Shown here piece after piece: positions 27,814 to 36,379 of a DNA stretch of 36,979 nt. A model generated the notes under the pieces. The model was given only the letters and a program-made list of their open reading frames with translations, had not been told where the DNA came from and did no database searches. This stretch comes from Chloroflexota bacterium (lineage in GTDB: Bacteria > Chloroflexota > Limnocylindria > Limnocylindrales > CSP1-4): assembly GCA_003171065.1 (NCBI GenBank), contig PMXQ01000050.1:1-36979 (forward strand), given 5' to 3'. Every line of letters begins with the position of its first letter. The stretch's first letter is position 1. The position numbers and the translations under genes were made by a program.

Positions 27814-29737
27814 TGGCCGCCGTGTCGACCTCGGGCCCGGCAACCGGCTCGACCGCCGGTTCGGCTGGCGCTTCGACGGCGGGTTCGGTCACCCCCTCGA
27901 CGGAGCGCTCGACCGCGGGCTGGGCCGCCCGCTCGGAACCCACGACGGCGAACCCGGCTCGCTCCAGGTAGTCGCGAGCCAGCGCAGCGACCGACGGCCC
28001 CACGGCCGGCTCGGACTCAGCTGCACGGACGGGCTCAACTGCGGGCACAGGCTCGACTGCGGTCGCCTCGACCTCGGTCGCCTCGACCGGCTCGACCGAC
28101 GCTTCGACGATCGGGGCTGCCTCAAACCCGACCGCCTCGACCGAGTGCAGAACGTCGCTCCGGGCTCGCATGTAGGCCCCCAGGAGGCCGCCGACGTCCT
28201 CCGCCGGCGCCGCGGCCGGCGCCGCGACTGGCTGCTCGGCCGTCCCGCACGGAGGCTCGGGCGCCTGATGGAATCCCGGCTCGACCGCCGGCCCGACCGC
28301 CGCGGCGGCCTCGGCAGCCTCGGACGCGGATTCCGACACCGGGGCGGACAGGGTCATCCGGTGCACCCAGCCCGTTCGCCCGTCGGGGCACAGAACTCGC
28401 CAGTAGACGCCATGCCGCTCCAGGAGCTGGACCTCGTCGCCGCGATCGAGAAGGCCGATCTCGGAGGCACGAACCTCGTCAGGGCAGTTCAGCAGCCGAA
28501 CCAGGCGATACCGGATCTGGCGGCGCTCGTAGCTCTCGAGCGGCCGGACGCCCGCCTTGGCGAAGGACATGGTGGGTGCGTCGGCCACCATGCGAAGCGG
28601 ATCGGTCCTGCGGACCTGCTGCAGCGACGGCCGCCGCCAGCGTGGCAACTGCGACTCATCCACGACCCGCAGGCCTTGCGCAGCGCCCGTGTCCACCCCG
28701 GTGGCCGCCGCGGTGGCCAGGAGCGAGTCGGGCTCGGAATTGTCTCCGTCCCGGCGGCGCTTGCCGAAGATCACGAAAGCGGCCCAGGCCACACCACCTG
28801 TCGTCGCCGTGGCGATCGTCGGCACCAGCTCGACCAGGAGCGTCGGCAGCGAGGCGTGGTACCGGGCCAGCAAATCGATACGAGGCTGCCCGTCGACCCC
28901 GACGATCGGGCCTTGCGATTCGCCGACGGCTCCGCCGGCGCCATTGCTCGCACCGGCCAAGGCGGTTGACGGGTCGACCGTCCGGCCGTCGCCGGGGCTG
29001 GGATCGGCGGTACAGGCCGGCTCCTCCTGGCCGCCCTGCCCGCAGGCACCGGGCCCACTCGTGGCTGCGGCGCCGGAGTTCATGCGAGTCTGGCCCGAGT
29101 TGGTGGGATTGGGAGAGGCTCCGCCGCCGGGGGCCGGAGTGCCGCCCCGGGCCGGAGTGCCGCCGGGGGCCGGAGTGCCGCCTCCGGGGCCGTCGCCCGT
29201 GCCGCTCTTACCGCTGCCGCCCTTCCCTCGGTTGCCGGCCGCCGGCGTGGGGGCAGGTGTGCTCATGGCAGTCGATTCGGGCCTGGGTGACCTGGTCGGA
29301 GCGGCCGTGGGGTCGGCGCTGGACCGGGGAGCGTCGTTGCCCTTGACCTGGACATAGCCCGCCGCGATGGTCTCCTTACCACCCCTGGCATCGGTGGCGC
29401 TAAAGACGACGGCATGCCAACCCACGGTCGCCGCAACCGCGGTTTCGTAGCGCACGCCCTCCTTGAATGAGCCGGAGCCGGCGGTCATAAGTGAGGTCGT
29501 CCGATCCAGCGCTACCGCCACGTCGCTCGGGGCAGCCCCGGTGTCGTCCGTGAAGGTCACCGCCAGGGCGAGGGTTCCGCCTGCGTCGACCTGGCGCGGA
29601 GAGACGGAGGGATCGGAGAGGTGGCCCTGCGGGTGGTGGGCGGTGGCGCTGCCGACCGCCAGAGCGAGCAGGAGCAGCGCGAGCGGCGAGGCCAGAAGCC
29701 AGCTGGCGTGGAGCCCTCGATCGCGCCTTTTCGACAA
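27662..29737 (-). CDS. Membrane-anchored protein with SH3-like domain and long low-complexity linkers
   Basis: The product is 691 aa from TTG 29737, chosen because GGAGGT lies 7 nt upstream; GTG 29782 is open too but lacks a ribosome site. A basic start and hydrophobic run (A-S-P-L-A-L-L-L-L-A-L-A-V-G) form a signal peptide. Next comes a beta domain like those of copper-resistance or Y-domain proteins (A-H-H-P-Q-G-H-L-S-D-P-S-V-S-P), then a Gly/Pro/Thr-rich stretch. A single helix (T-T-G-G-V-A-W-A-A-F-V-I-F-G-K-R-R-R) lies near residue 325, with a cytoplasmic tail after it. Around residues 440-485 is an SH3-like module (D-E-V-Q-L-L-E-R-H-G-V-Y-W-R-V-L). The tail is Val/Glu/Pro-repeat rich. 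I cannot name a function. Its C-terminal 50 residues are antisense to the methyltransferase end. Confidence 0.7.
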   Translation of the reverse strand: MSKRRDRGLHASWLLASPLALLLLALAVGSATAHHPQGHLSDPSVSPRQVDAGGTLALAVTFTDDTGAAPSDVAVALDRTTSLMTAGSGSFKEGVRYETAVAATVGWHAVVFSATDARGGKETIAAGYVQVKGNDAPRSSADPTAAPTRSPRPESTAMSTPAPTPAAGNRGKGGSGKSGTGDGPGGGTPAPGGTPARGGTPAPGGGASPNPTNSGQTRMNSGAAATSGPGACGQGGQEEPACTADPSPGDGRTVDPSTALAGASNGAGGAVGESQGPIVGVDGQPRIDLLARYHASLPTLLVELVPTIATATTGGVAWAAFVIFGKRRRDGDNSEPDSLLATAAATGVDTGAAQGLRVVDESQLPRWRRPSLQQVRRTDPLRMVADAPTMSFAKAGVRPLESYERRQIRYRLVRLLNCPDEVRASEIGLLDRGDEVQLLERHGVYWRVLCPDGRTGWVHRMTLSAPVSESASEAAEAAAAVGPAVEPGFHQAPEPPCGTAEQPVAAPAAAPAEDVGGLLGAYMRARSDVLHSVEAVGFEAAPIVEASVEPVEATEVEATAVEPVPAVEPVRAAESEPAVGPSVAALARDYLERAGFAVVGSERAAQPAVERSVEGVTEPAVEAPAEPAVEPVAGPEVDTAATTAVDPPSSDAAPAAERERADGRYSGHKSGGSRKASTASRPGTRSHRPSR

Positions 29738-30078
29738 ATCCCATACCTCCGCGGACACACGATCCCGTCTTGCGCTGGACAATGGGACGGCTGGGGGGAG
29801 GGGGCAATGGTACGGGCGTCATGGCACCCAGGACCACGTCCGGCGACGATGCCCGTGGACCTGTCAGGCCGCCTTGCGGCAGTGGAACGGCGTGGGCCGC
29901 CGGACTGCACCAAACCGCACCGGATCGTTCCCTTTCTCCGCCCACGGCTCCGATGGGCCCAACAGAGACCGGTTCAATCGGGCGGTGCGCCCACGCACCG
30001 GGCGCCGGACGCGGTGCCAGCGGGCAACTGGTCAGGGCACGTAGTGCCTCTCCGGCCCTGTGGGCGCAGGATCGCAAC
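29738..30078. other. Divergent intergenic region
   Basis: On the minus strand a candidate -10 TACCAT (29812-29807) precedes the SH3-like gene by about 75 bases. On the plus side, an AGGAT at about 30068 serves the next ATG. A G-rich stretch (about 29790-29805) and no gene occupy the rest. Confidence 0.4.
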
Positions 30079-30777
30079 ATGACGCAGGCCGCCCTTCAGA
30101 CCCCTCGCGCTTCGATCAGCCACCGCTCCAACCCGATAGAGCTGACCGTCCTCGGCGCCGGTTGGCTCTCGATCGCCGCCACTCTCGCGTATGTGGCCCT
30201 GGCCACGCCGATCGTCAGCCGGCTCGTCCTCTCGGGCCGAATCGCTTCCAGCGGCAGCGCGGTCTTTCTGCTCGCAGCGGCGATGATCGCCACGATACCG
30301 CTCAGCCTGGCCACCGCCGGCATAGCCCGGCTGCTCGACGCGTTCCGGATCGCCCTGGAGCCGCGCTCCAGCGTCCTCCGGCGAGTGGCCGGGGGACTGG
30401 GGCATGACGCGCCGTTCGCCCCGCTCGCCATTTCCAACGGGTACGTGGTGCCGCAGGTGGCCGTGGGCCGCTTCGGTGCGGTCGTCTGTCGCCAGGCCCC
30501 AGGCGGCGGCTCGGTCGGCCGCTTCGGCGACCGCTGGGAAGTGGACGTCGAGGGCGAGTGGATGCCGCTCGAGCTTCCCAGTCGGAGGACTCGCCTCGGC
30601 TCGGCAGCGGATGGCACCCGCTTCGGCTCGGACGATCGCGACTTTGTGGTGAACGTCTACGCTGCAGTCGTGACGGCCCCCCACGAGGTGGACCGGGCGC
30701 CCTGGGCCTCGGTCTTGAAGCCGGATCAGATCCTGCCGTACCTGGCCGGCCTGCCCTCCGGGTCGCCGCGGTCCTGA
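30079..30777 (+). CDS. Hypothetical membrane protein, two N-terminal helices
   Basis: The product is 232 aa from ATG 30079, with AGGAT about 6 nt upstream. The frame is open to 29770, but that part looks non-coding. Two hydrophobic segments lie near residues 25-50 and 60-85 (S-A-V-F-L-L-A-A-A-M-I-A-T-I-P-L). A soluble domain of about 140 residues follows, containing V-G-R-F-G-A-V-V-C-R-Q-A, G-E-W-M-P-L-E-L-P-S-R-R and D-D-R-D-F-V-V-N-V-Y-A-A-V-V. I do not recognise the family. It is followed by a promoter-rich gap before the acetate genes. Confidence 0.6.
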   Translation: MTQAALQTPRASISHRSNPIELTVLGAGWLSIAATLAYVALATPIVSRLVLSGRIASSGSAVFLLAAAMIATIPLSLATAGIARLLDAFRIALEPRSSVLRRVAGGLGHDAPFAPLAISNGYVVPQVAVGRFGAVVCRQAPGGGSVGRFGDRWEVDVEGEWMPLELPSRRTRLGSAADGTRFGSDDRDFVVNVYAAVVTAPHEVDRAPWASVLKPDQILPYLAGLPSGSPRS

Positions 30778-31033
30778 GCGCGTCCCGAGAAGGGCCCCGG
30801 CCGCGTGCTGAGGCAGGTCGGCGCAGTGGTGGATCTGGCCTTTCGGCCCTCCGCCCGTCCAACAGGCTCGGGACTTACGGCCCGCAGCGGGCGCACATTG
30901 GCCCTACTCGCCGACGCTCCTGATCGCCGAAGCTCCGATGAGATCGCGGACGCCCCCTGCGCGCCACTCCCCCGCAGACGGGCGCCGACGTTGGGCCGGC
31001 AGGCCCACGCCATCCATAGACGAAGGCGGCAGC
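30778..31033. promoter_or_regulatory. Intergenic region with two operator-like boxes
   Basis: GGCCTTTCGGCCC (30837-30849) and GGACTTACGGCCC (30871-30883) share the form GGNCTTWCGGCCC, 34 bases apart. The GGGACTTNNGGCCC shape resembles boxes bound by DosR/NarL-type response regulators in other phyla. I saw no gene in the region. Confidence 0.35.
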
Positions 31034-31192
31034 TTGAGCACGACCTACTCCCCCCGCGACATCGACGTAGTCCTGCGCGACGGATCGCCGGTTCGCATCC
31101 GGGCGGCGAAGCCGACCGACGATGCGGCTGTCCGCGTCGCCCTGCTCCGCGCCGGGCGCGCGAACGACACAACCGCACCAGGAATGGGCTAG
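31034..31192 (+). pseudogene. Truncated N-terminus of a GNAT / CoA-ligase protein
   Basis: TTG 31034 opens 52 codons reading S-P-R-D-I-D-V-V-L-R-D-G-S-P-V-R-I-R-A-A then P-T-D-D-A-A-V-R. This is the start of the GNAT/ADP-forming acetyl-CoA ligase proteins (Pat or PatZ-like), normally several hundred residues long. The match ends after about 35 residues, and an unrelated short tail runs to TAG, 3 bases before pta. No GNAT acetyl-CoA loop remains. It is therefore a fragment, left by recombination. If translated, its stop is close enough to couple to pta. Confidence 0.65.
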
Positions 31193-31195
31193 AAG

Positions 31196-32197
31196 ATGAC
31201 GTCGAACGTCATGGAGTCCGTTTACGCGCGGGCACGCGCGGCGCACAAGACTGTCGTGCTGCCGGAGGCTGACGACGTCCGGACGGTGACCGCAGCCGAG
31301 CGGATCGTCCGGGAGGGCCTGGCCAAGGTCGTTCTGGTGAGCCCGCTCTGGAAGATCGAGGCCGCGGCGAAGGAAGCCGGCGCCGACATCAGCGGGTGCC
31401 GGATCGTCGATCCCGCCGCCTCTCCCGAGCGCGACCGGTTCGCCTCCACGCTCTTCGATCTCCGTCGCCACAAGGGGATGACCGAGAAGAAGGCGGCGGA
31501 ACTCGTCCTCGATCCGCTGTTCTTCGGCTGCCTGATGGTGCACGAGGGCGAGGCCGACGGACAGGTCTCGGGGGCTACCCACTCAACCGCCGACACGATT
31601 CGGCCGGCGCTCCAGCTCCTCGGCACCGCCCCAGACTGCGGGCTGGTTTCGGCGTTCTTCGTCATGATCGTCCCGGATTGCGAGTACGGCGAAGAAGGTG
31701 CGTTCATCTACGCCGACTGCGGCCTCGTCATCAACCCCAACGCCGAGCAGCTGGCGGAGATCGCGATCCAGAGCGCGAACACCATGCGGAACCTCCTCGG
31801 GTTCGAGCCGCGCGTCGCGATGCTGTCGCTCTCGACCAAGGGCAGCGCGAAGGACCCGATCGTCGAGAAGGTCGTCGAGGCGACCCGGATCGCGAAGGAA
31901 CGGCGCCCGGACATCGCAATCGACGGGGAACTCCAGGCCGACGCCGCGCTCGTCGACTGGATCGGCAAGAGGAAAGCGCCCGGCAGCCCGGTGGCCGGCA
32001 AGGCGAACGTGCTCATCTTCCCGGACCTCAACTCCGGGAACATCGCCTACAAGCTCACCGAGCGGCTCGCCAGAGCCAAGGCATTCGGCCCCGTGCTCCA
32101 GGGCCTTTGCAGCCCGGTAAACGACCTCTCGCGAGGGTGCGACGCGTTCGACATCGTGAACGTGGCTGCCATCACGGCAGCGCAATGCGCGAACTAG
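31196..32197 (+). CDS. pta: Phosphate acetyltransferase, short form
   Basis: The product is 333 aa, the size of Pta without the N-terminal regulatory domain. It interconverts acetyl-CoA plus phosphate with acetyl phosphate plus CoA in the cytoplasm. Characteristic stretches are V-V-L-P-E-A-D-D-V-R-T-V near the start, V-S-G-A-T-H-S-T-A-D-T-I-R-P-A-L, N-P-N-A-E-Q-L-A-E-I-A, S-T-K-G-S-A, D-G-E-L-Q-A-D-A-A-L and V-L-I-F-P-D-L-N-S-G-N-I-A-Y-K. With ackA it gives ATP from acetyl-CoA or, in reverse, activates acetate. Leu CTC and Ala GCG are favoured, unlike the CTG/GCC preference of genes upstream. Start at ATG 31196; a methionine at 31211 is the alternative. Confidence 0.96.
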   Translation: MTSNVMESVYARARAAHKTVVLPEADDVRTVTAAERIVREGLAKVVLVSPLWKIEAAAKEAGADISGCRIVDPAASPERDRFASTLFDLRRHKGMTEKKAAELVLDPLFFGCLMVHEGEADGQVSGATHSTADTIRPALQLLGTAPDCGLVSAFFVMIVPDCEYGEEGAFIYADCGLVINPNAEQLAEIAIQSANTMRNLLGFEPRVAMLSLSTKGSAKDPIVEKVVEATRIAKERRPDIAIDGELQADAALVDWIGKRKAPGSPVAGKANVLIFPDLNSGNIAYKLTERLARAKAFGPVLQGLCSPVNDLSRGCDAFDIVNVAAITAAQCAN

Positions 32198-32309
32198 CGA
32201 CCCGTGGAGGCGATCCGGCCCGCGGAGCGACTCGCGGAACCGTTCGCGGGGACGCGGACGGACCGGACTCGGTGAAGCTCAGCAGCAGGACAGGCGGATA
32301 GAACACCGA
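32198..32309. other. Short gap between pta and ackA
   Basis: These 112 bases hold no gene. The ribosome site for ackA is weak: GGCGGATAGAACACCGA precedes ATG 32310. Confidence 0.5.
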
Positions 32310-33557
32310 ATGAAGATCCTCGTGCTCAACAGCGGCAGCTCGTCGCTCAAGTACCAGCTCATCGACACACAGACCGAGGAAGTGGTCGCGAAGGGCCTCG
32401 CCGAGTGCATCGGCGTCGCCCAGCGATGCGGCCAGATCATCCAGGAGACGGAGTTCGCCGGGAAGATCGCGTTCGAAACCGAGATGAACTGCCACGACGA
32501 CGCGATGGACCGCGTGTTCGCGCTACTCACCGACCCCGAGAAGGGCGTCGTGAAGCGGGTCGACGAGATCGCCGCGATCGGGCACCGCGTCGTCCATGGA
32601 GGCGAGAAGTTCGTCCGACCGACGCTCATCACGGACGATGTCCTCTGCGAAGTCGAGAAAGTGAGCCAGCTCGCGCCGCTCCACAACCCGCCCAACCTCG
32701 CCGGCATCCGTGCCTGCATGCGGCTCATGCCCGGCATTCCGCAGGTCGCCGTGTTCGACACGGCCTTCCACGCGACGATCCCCGACTACGCGTACATGTA
32801 CGCGCTCCCTTACGACTACTACACCGCGTTCGGCGTGCGCCGGTACGGGTTCCACGGCACGTCTCACCAGTACGTGGCGGGCATCGCGCTCGACATGCTC
32901 GCGAAGGAGGGGATCGCGCCGGGTTCGTCGCGGATCATCACGTGCCACCTGGGCAACGGCTGCAGCATGACCGCCATCCAGGGCGGCCGCGCCGTCGACA
33001 CGAGCATGGGTCTGACCCCTGCCGAGGGCCTCGTCATGGGCACGCGCTCGGGTGATCTCGACCCGGCCATCCTCGTGTACCTCGCGCGCCGGCTCGACGC
33101 GCCGGCCTCGGACATTGACCGGATCATCAACAAGGAGAGTGGCCTGCTCGGCATCTCCGGCCTCTCGAGCGACATGCGTGACATCGTGGACGCGGCGGCG
33201 AAGGGCAACGCGCGGGCCGAGCTTGCGCTCGCGGTGTTCTGCTATCGCATCCGCAAGTACGTCGGCGCGTATGCGGCGGCCATGGGCGGCCTCGACGCGA
33301 TCGTGTTCACGGCCGGCATAGGCGAGAACAGCCCGATCGTGCGGGAGCGTGTCTGTCGCGATCTCGGCTTCCTCGGCGTCGAGCTGGACGCGACGAAGAA
33401 CGAGACGGAGCGAGGACGCGCCATCAACCTCGCGACGCCGGCGAGCCGCGTCCGCGTGCTGCTCGTGCCGACGAACGAGGAGCGGATGATCGCCCGGGAG
33501 ACGGCGCGCGTCATCGCCGGGTCGGCAGCGCCGTCGCCTCTTGTCGTGACACCCTGA
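32310..33557 (+). CDS. ackA: Acetate kinase
   Basis: The product is 415 aa, typical of the family. It transfers phosphate between acetyl phosphate and ADP. All signatures are present: N-S-G-S-S-S-L-K at the N-terminus, G-H-R-V-V-H-G-G, D-T-A-F-H-A-T-I-P (conserved Asp/His), Y-G-F-H-G-T-S-H (catalytic His region), H-L-G-N-G-C-S-M, and F-T-A-G-I-G-E-N-S for ATP binding. It directly follows pta on the same strand, so acetate and acetyl-CoA are joined in one module. Codon choice matches pta and differs from most other genes here. The last about 10 residues (A-A-P-S-P-L-V-V-T-P) are a short extra tail. Confidence 0.97.
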   Translation: MKILVLNSGSSSLKYQLIDTQTEEVVAKGLAECIGVAQRCGQIIQETEFAGKIAFETEMNCHDDAMDRVFALLTDPEKGVVKRVDEIAAIGHRVVHGGEKFVRPTLITDDVLCEVEKVSQLAPLHNPPNLAGIRACMRLMPGIPQVAVFDTAFHATIPDYAYMYALPYDYYTAFGVRRYGFHGTSHQYVAGIALDMLAKEGIAPGSSRIITCHLGNGCSMTAIQGGRAVDTSMGLTPAEGLVMGTRSGDLDPAILVYLARRLDAPASDIDRIINKESGLLGISGLSSDMRDIVDAAAKGNARAELALAVFCYRIRKYVGAYAAAMGGLDAIVFTAGIGENSPIVRERVCRDLGFLGVELDATKNETERGRAINLATPASRVRVLLVPTNEERMIARETARVIAGSAAPSPLVVTP

Positions 33558-33737
33558 GAATCGGGCGCCCGGGACACGACGCCGCGGTCGTGCGGAGCCA
33601 GTCGGTCCGGCGTCATGCCGCACGGGCGAGCCGGCAAGGGCCGGCCCGCACGCCGAGGCAGCATCCTGCCTGGCCATCCTGGCGCGTTCGCGGGCAGACC
33701 AGCGGCAGTTCGCCGGTCCACAATCTGACCCGGGAGC

Positions 33738-34601
33738 GTTCGCGGCCTCCTGGAGGCCTACCATCGACTCGCGGCCCCGGGCTTCATCGTCATCGCGCTG
33801 GTGCTGGCGTTCGGCCGTGACGACCATGCCGCGGTGGACAGTCACGCCTACTGGGTCGCCTCCACCGCGACCGACCCGTATGCAAACGCGGCCGTCGGTG
33901 GACGGGACGCTCACCTCTATTCGCCCGCCCTTCGCCCAGGCGCTGGCCCCGCTCGGCAATTTGCCTGGCACGTATTCCTGGTGCTGTGGACTCTCCTGCT
34001 TGCCGGCGCCATCTGGGCCCTGGTGGGCGAGTGGGCGCCGCTGTGCTCTTCATCCCCTTCGCGAGCTCGGAGATGGCTCTGGGCAACATCCACCTGCTGT
34101 TGGCCCTGGCCATCGCCGTCGGGTTCCGCTCGCCGGCCACATGGGCCGCCGTCCTGCTGACCAAGCCGACCCTTGGCGTCTGCTTACTGTGGTTCCTGCT
34201 GCGCGCGACTGGAGGCGTCTGGGCATTGCCCTGGGCTACAGGCCGGCGTGGTCGCCGTCTCACTGGCCCTGGCCCCGAACCTGTAGCTCGAGTACCTGGA
34301 CTTGCTGAAGAACAACGTCGGCGCGATCCCACAGGCGGCAGCGCTGGCCATTCCTGCCCTGCCGCGGGTGGCGGCGGCCGCAGTGGTCATGGCCGTTGCG
34401 GCGCGCCGCTCCCTGCCATGGCTCGTGCCGGTCGCAGCGACGATGGCCGACCCGATCTTCTGGCCGACGTCCCTGTGCCTGTTGCTGGCGATCCCGCGAG
34501 CGGCCAACCTTGGCTTTAGCCGGGGCTGGTTCGCGGACGGGCCACTGGGCCTGCTGAGCCTCAGGCTACCGCTGCGTCGCGTTCAGCCCGCCTCGGAATG
34601 A
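33738..34601 (+). pseudogene. Decayed membrane glycosyltransferase (GT87/DUF2029-like)
   Basis: Homology-like sequence continues through several reading frames. It runs F-I-V-I-A-L-V-L-A-F then V-D-S-H-A-Y-W-V-A (33741-33918). A compensated pair of frameshifts (about 33918-33965) follows; correcting it gives H-L-Y-S-P-A-F-A-Q-A-L-A-P-L, the standard motif. W-H-V-F-L-V-L-W-T-L-L-L-A-G-A resumes, then a shift near 34035 to L-F-I-P-F-A-S-S-E-M-A-L-G-N-I-H-L-L-L-A-L-A, T-K-P-T-L-G-V and so on. A TAG in the third frame and another shift near 34260 lead to L-E-Y-L-D-L-L-K-N-N-V-G and the last 90 residues. With at least three frame changes and a stop, this is a pseudogene of a polyprenyl-phosphate-sugar transferase type integral membrane protein. 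No start codon is evident. Confidence 0.8.
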
Positions 34602-34687
34602 AGGACCGGCCGGGCGACCCCTGAGCGCCGGCTTTCGATCCGCGCAGACGGGCTTCGGTCAGACTTCTTCCAGGCCGCCACCGAGCC

Positions 34688-36379
34688 TCATGCACGATCG
34701 ATCAGCAAGCGGCCATCCACCCAACCACGCCAGCCGTTGACGGCTCGAACGAGCGCCCAGGCCCCCGCGCGCGACTCCACGACCAGCTCGAGGCGCTCCG
34801 GCAGGATGAGCATGGGCGGGCGCGATGGGTCGGGGGCGTTCCAAGCGGCCATGCCGCCTGGGGGCACGAGGTGGGTCCAGGCCCAGGCCGGGGGCGCAGG
34901 CGGCGCCGGGGCGATCGGTGCCGGTACGGGTTGGGGCTGCGGTTGCGACTGGGCCGCTGCCTGGGGCGCGGCCGGTGCGAGTGTTGCGGCCGGCTCGGGC
35001 GTGGACTCCGCCGGGAGGGTGGGTTCGGCGGCGGGGGCCACAACGGGCGCGGCCATCGGGACGGCATAGGGCGCTGCTGCCGCCGGAGCGGCATACGGAG
35101 CTGCTGCCATCGGGACGGCATAGGGCGCTGCTGCCGCCGGAGCGGCGGGTGTGGCAGGAATGGGCGTGAACTGCACGGCGGCCAGCTGTGCCCGAATCGA
35201 CCGGATCTTGAGTCGCTGGCCATCGAGCGCCGGATCGGTCAGCGTGTCGGTTCGGCTCAGAATCATCGCGTATTCGATCTGGGCCGCCTGCAGCTGTCCG
35301 GTAAGCCGCGATCCCTGCGGGCCGCGAAGACGTCCGGCCGCGGTTCGAGCCGCCCGCCTGGACCACAGGCTGCCCAACGACGTGATCTCCGCCTCGGTGA
35401 TGACCTGCGGGTCGGGCTCCGGTGCGACGATCGCCCGGAAGTTCTTCTCTTCGCTCCTTGTCGCGAGCATGACCATCAGCATCAGCAGGAGGAGGAAGGG
35501 CAAGCCCTTGACCACACCGTACTCGATCCATTGGAACGTGCTCGGCTTGTCAACGCCGGGAGCTACGTTCAGGACGGACATCATCCACGGCGAGTCCCAG
35601 ACGAAGTGCGCGCCGACGCCGGCCACGACGAACGCCCCAAATACAAACAGGCGCTTGGGCAACCCGGCCTGCCGGCGCGTCACGAAGTACGCAAAGCCCA
35701 TGCCGGTCAGGCCGGCGAAGAGCACGTGGCTGTAAAGACCGCCGGCGACGACACGGATGAGGAAGGTGTCGATGACGGGCCCGGTCTGATCCAGGCCCTG
35801 GAACGCCGCCGTCGCACTGATGAAGTAGGAGACGTCCTCGACCACGGTGAAGCCCAGGCCGATCATGGCGCCGTAGACGAACCCGTCCATGACGCCATCG
35901 AACTCGGCCGGGGCGATCAGGAAGAGGACGACGACGCCGGTCAGCTTGAGTATCTCTTCGGTGACCGGAGCGATGACCGCCGCGCCCCAATCCGCCGTGA
36001 AGTTCGCTCCGGCGACCTTGCCCAGAACTGAGAGCCAGGCGTCGTTGGCGTAGCCAGCCAGGCTCACGGCAATGACGCCGCCCCAGACGAGCGCGGCCGC
36101 AAGCATCAGCTTGGGCTCACGCTCGAAGAGATCGAGCCGATAGACGATCAGGAAGACGGGGAGCGCATAGAGCAGGACCAGACCCCAGGAAAGAGTCAGC
36201 GCGGTGGGCAGCTGGCTGAACGTCGACTGCTCGTCGACGAAAAGGTAGCCGCCGATGCCCAGCAGGACGAGGAACAGCCAGAAGGCCGGCTGGCGCGGCT
36301 GGATCAGCGAGGCCTGCACACCCCAGCGCGGAGCGGGCGCGGCCTGGCCGGGAGAGGTCGGGGCGACGGAGGAGTTCAT
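34688..36379 (-). CDS. PrsW-family intramembrane metalloprotease with SH3-like tail
   Basis: The product is 563 aa. About eight hydrophobic segments occupy residues 30-310. The PrsW motifs are visible: T-E-E-I-L-K near residue 140 (the metal-binding EExxK), T-V-V-E-D-V-S-Y near 175, S-H-V-L-F near 213, and a late G-A-H-F-V-W-D near 258. PrsW cuts anti-sigma factors or regulatory membrane proteins within the membrane. The region 310-400 is charged and helical, followed by a Pro/Ala linker with a 54-bp tandem duplication (18 codons) and a C-terminal SH3-like module (L-E-L-V-V-E-S-R-A-G-A-W-A-L-V-R-A-V). ATG 36379 overlaps the stop of the upstream gene (ATGA), so the two products are likely partners. 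Confidence 0.85.
   Translation of the reverse strand: MNSSVAPTSPGQAAPAPRWGVQASLIQPRQPAFWLFLVLLGIGGYLFVDEQSTFSQLPTALTLSWGLVLLYALPVFLIVYRLDLFEREPKLMLAAALVWGGVIAVSLAGYANDAWLSVLGKVAGANFTADWGAAVIAPVTEEILKLTGVVVLFLIAPAEFDGVMDGFVYGAMIGLGFTVVEDVSYFISATAAFQGLDQTGPVIDTFLIRVVAGGLYSHVLFAGLTGMGFAYFVTRRQAGLPKRLFVFGAFVVAGVGAHFVWDSPWMMSVLNVAPGVDKPSTFQWIEYGVVKGLPFLLLLMLMVMLATRSEEKNFRAIVAPEPDPQVITEAEITSLGSLWSRRAARTAAGRLRGPQGSRLTGQLQAAQIEYAMILSRTDTLTDPALDGQRLKIRSIRAQLAAVQFTPIPATPAAPAAAAPYAVPMAAAPYAAPAAAAPYAVPMAAPVVAPAAEPTLPAESTPEPAATLAPAAPQAAAQSQPQPQPVPAPIAPAPPAPPAWAWTHLVPPGGMAAWNAPDPSRPPMLILPERLELVVESRAGAWALVRAVNGWRGWVDGRLLIDRA
35052..35146. repeat. 54-bp in-frame tandem duplication in the PrsW linker
   Basis: Bases 35052-35092 recur at 35106-35146, an offset of 54 bases. 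They encode A-A-P-Y-A-V-P-M-A-A-type repeats on the minus strand. Confidence 0.8.

Noticed and set aside
29955-29990. Another GGTTCAATC tRNA-like string
   Set aside because: A partial T-stem only; the other arms cannot be drawn.
30805-31272. 155-codon plus-strand ORF
   Set aside because: It overlaps the GNAT remnant and pta in another frame and has no recognisable content.
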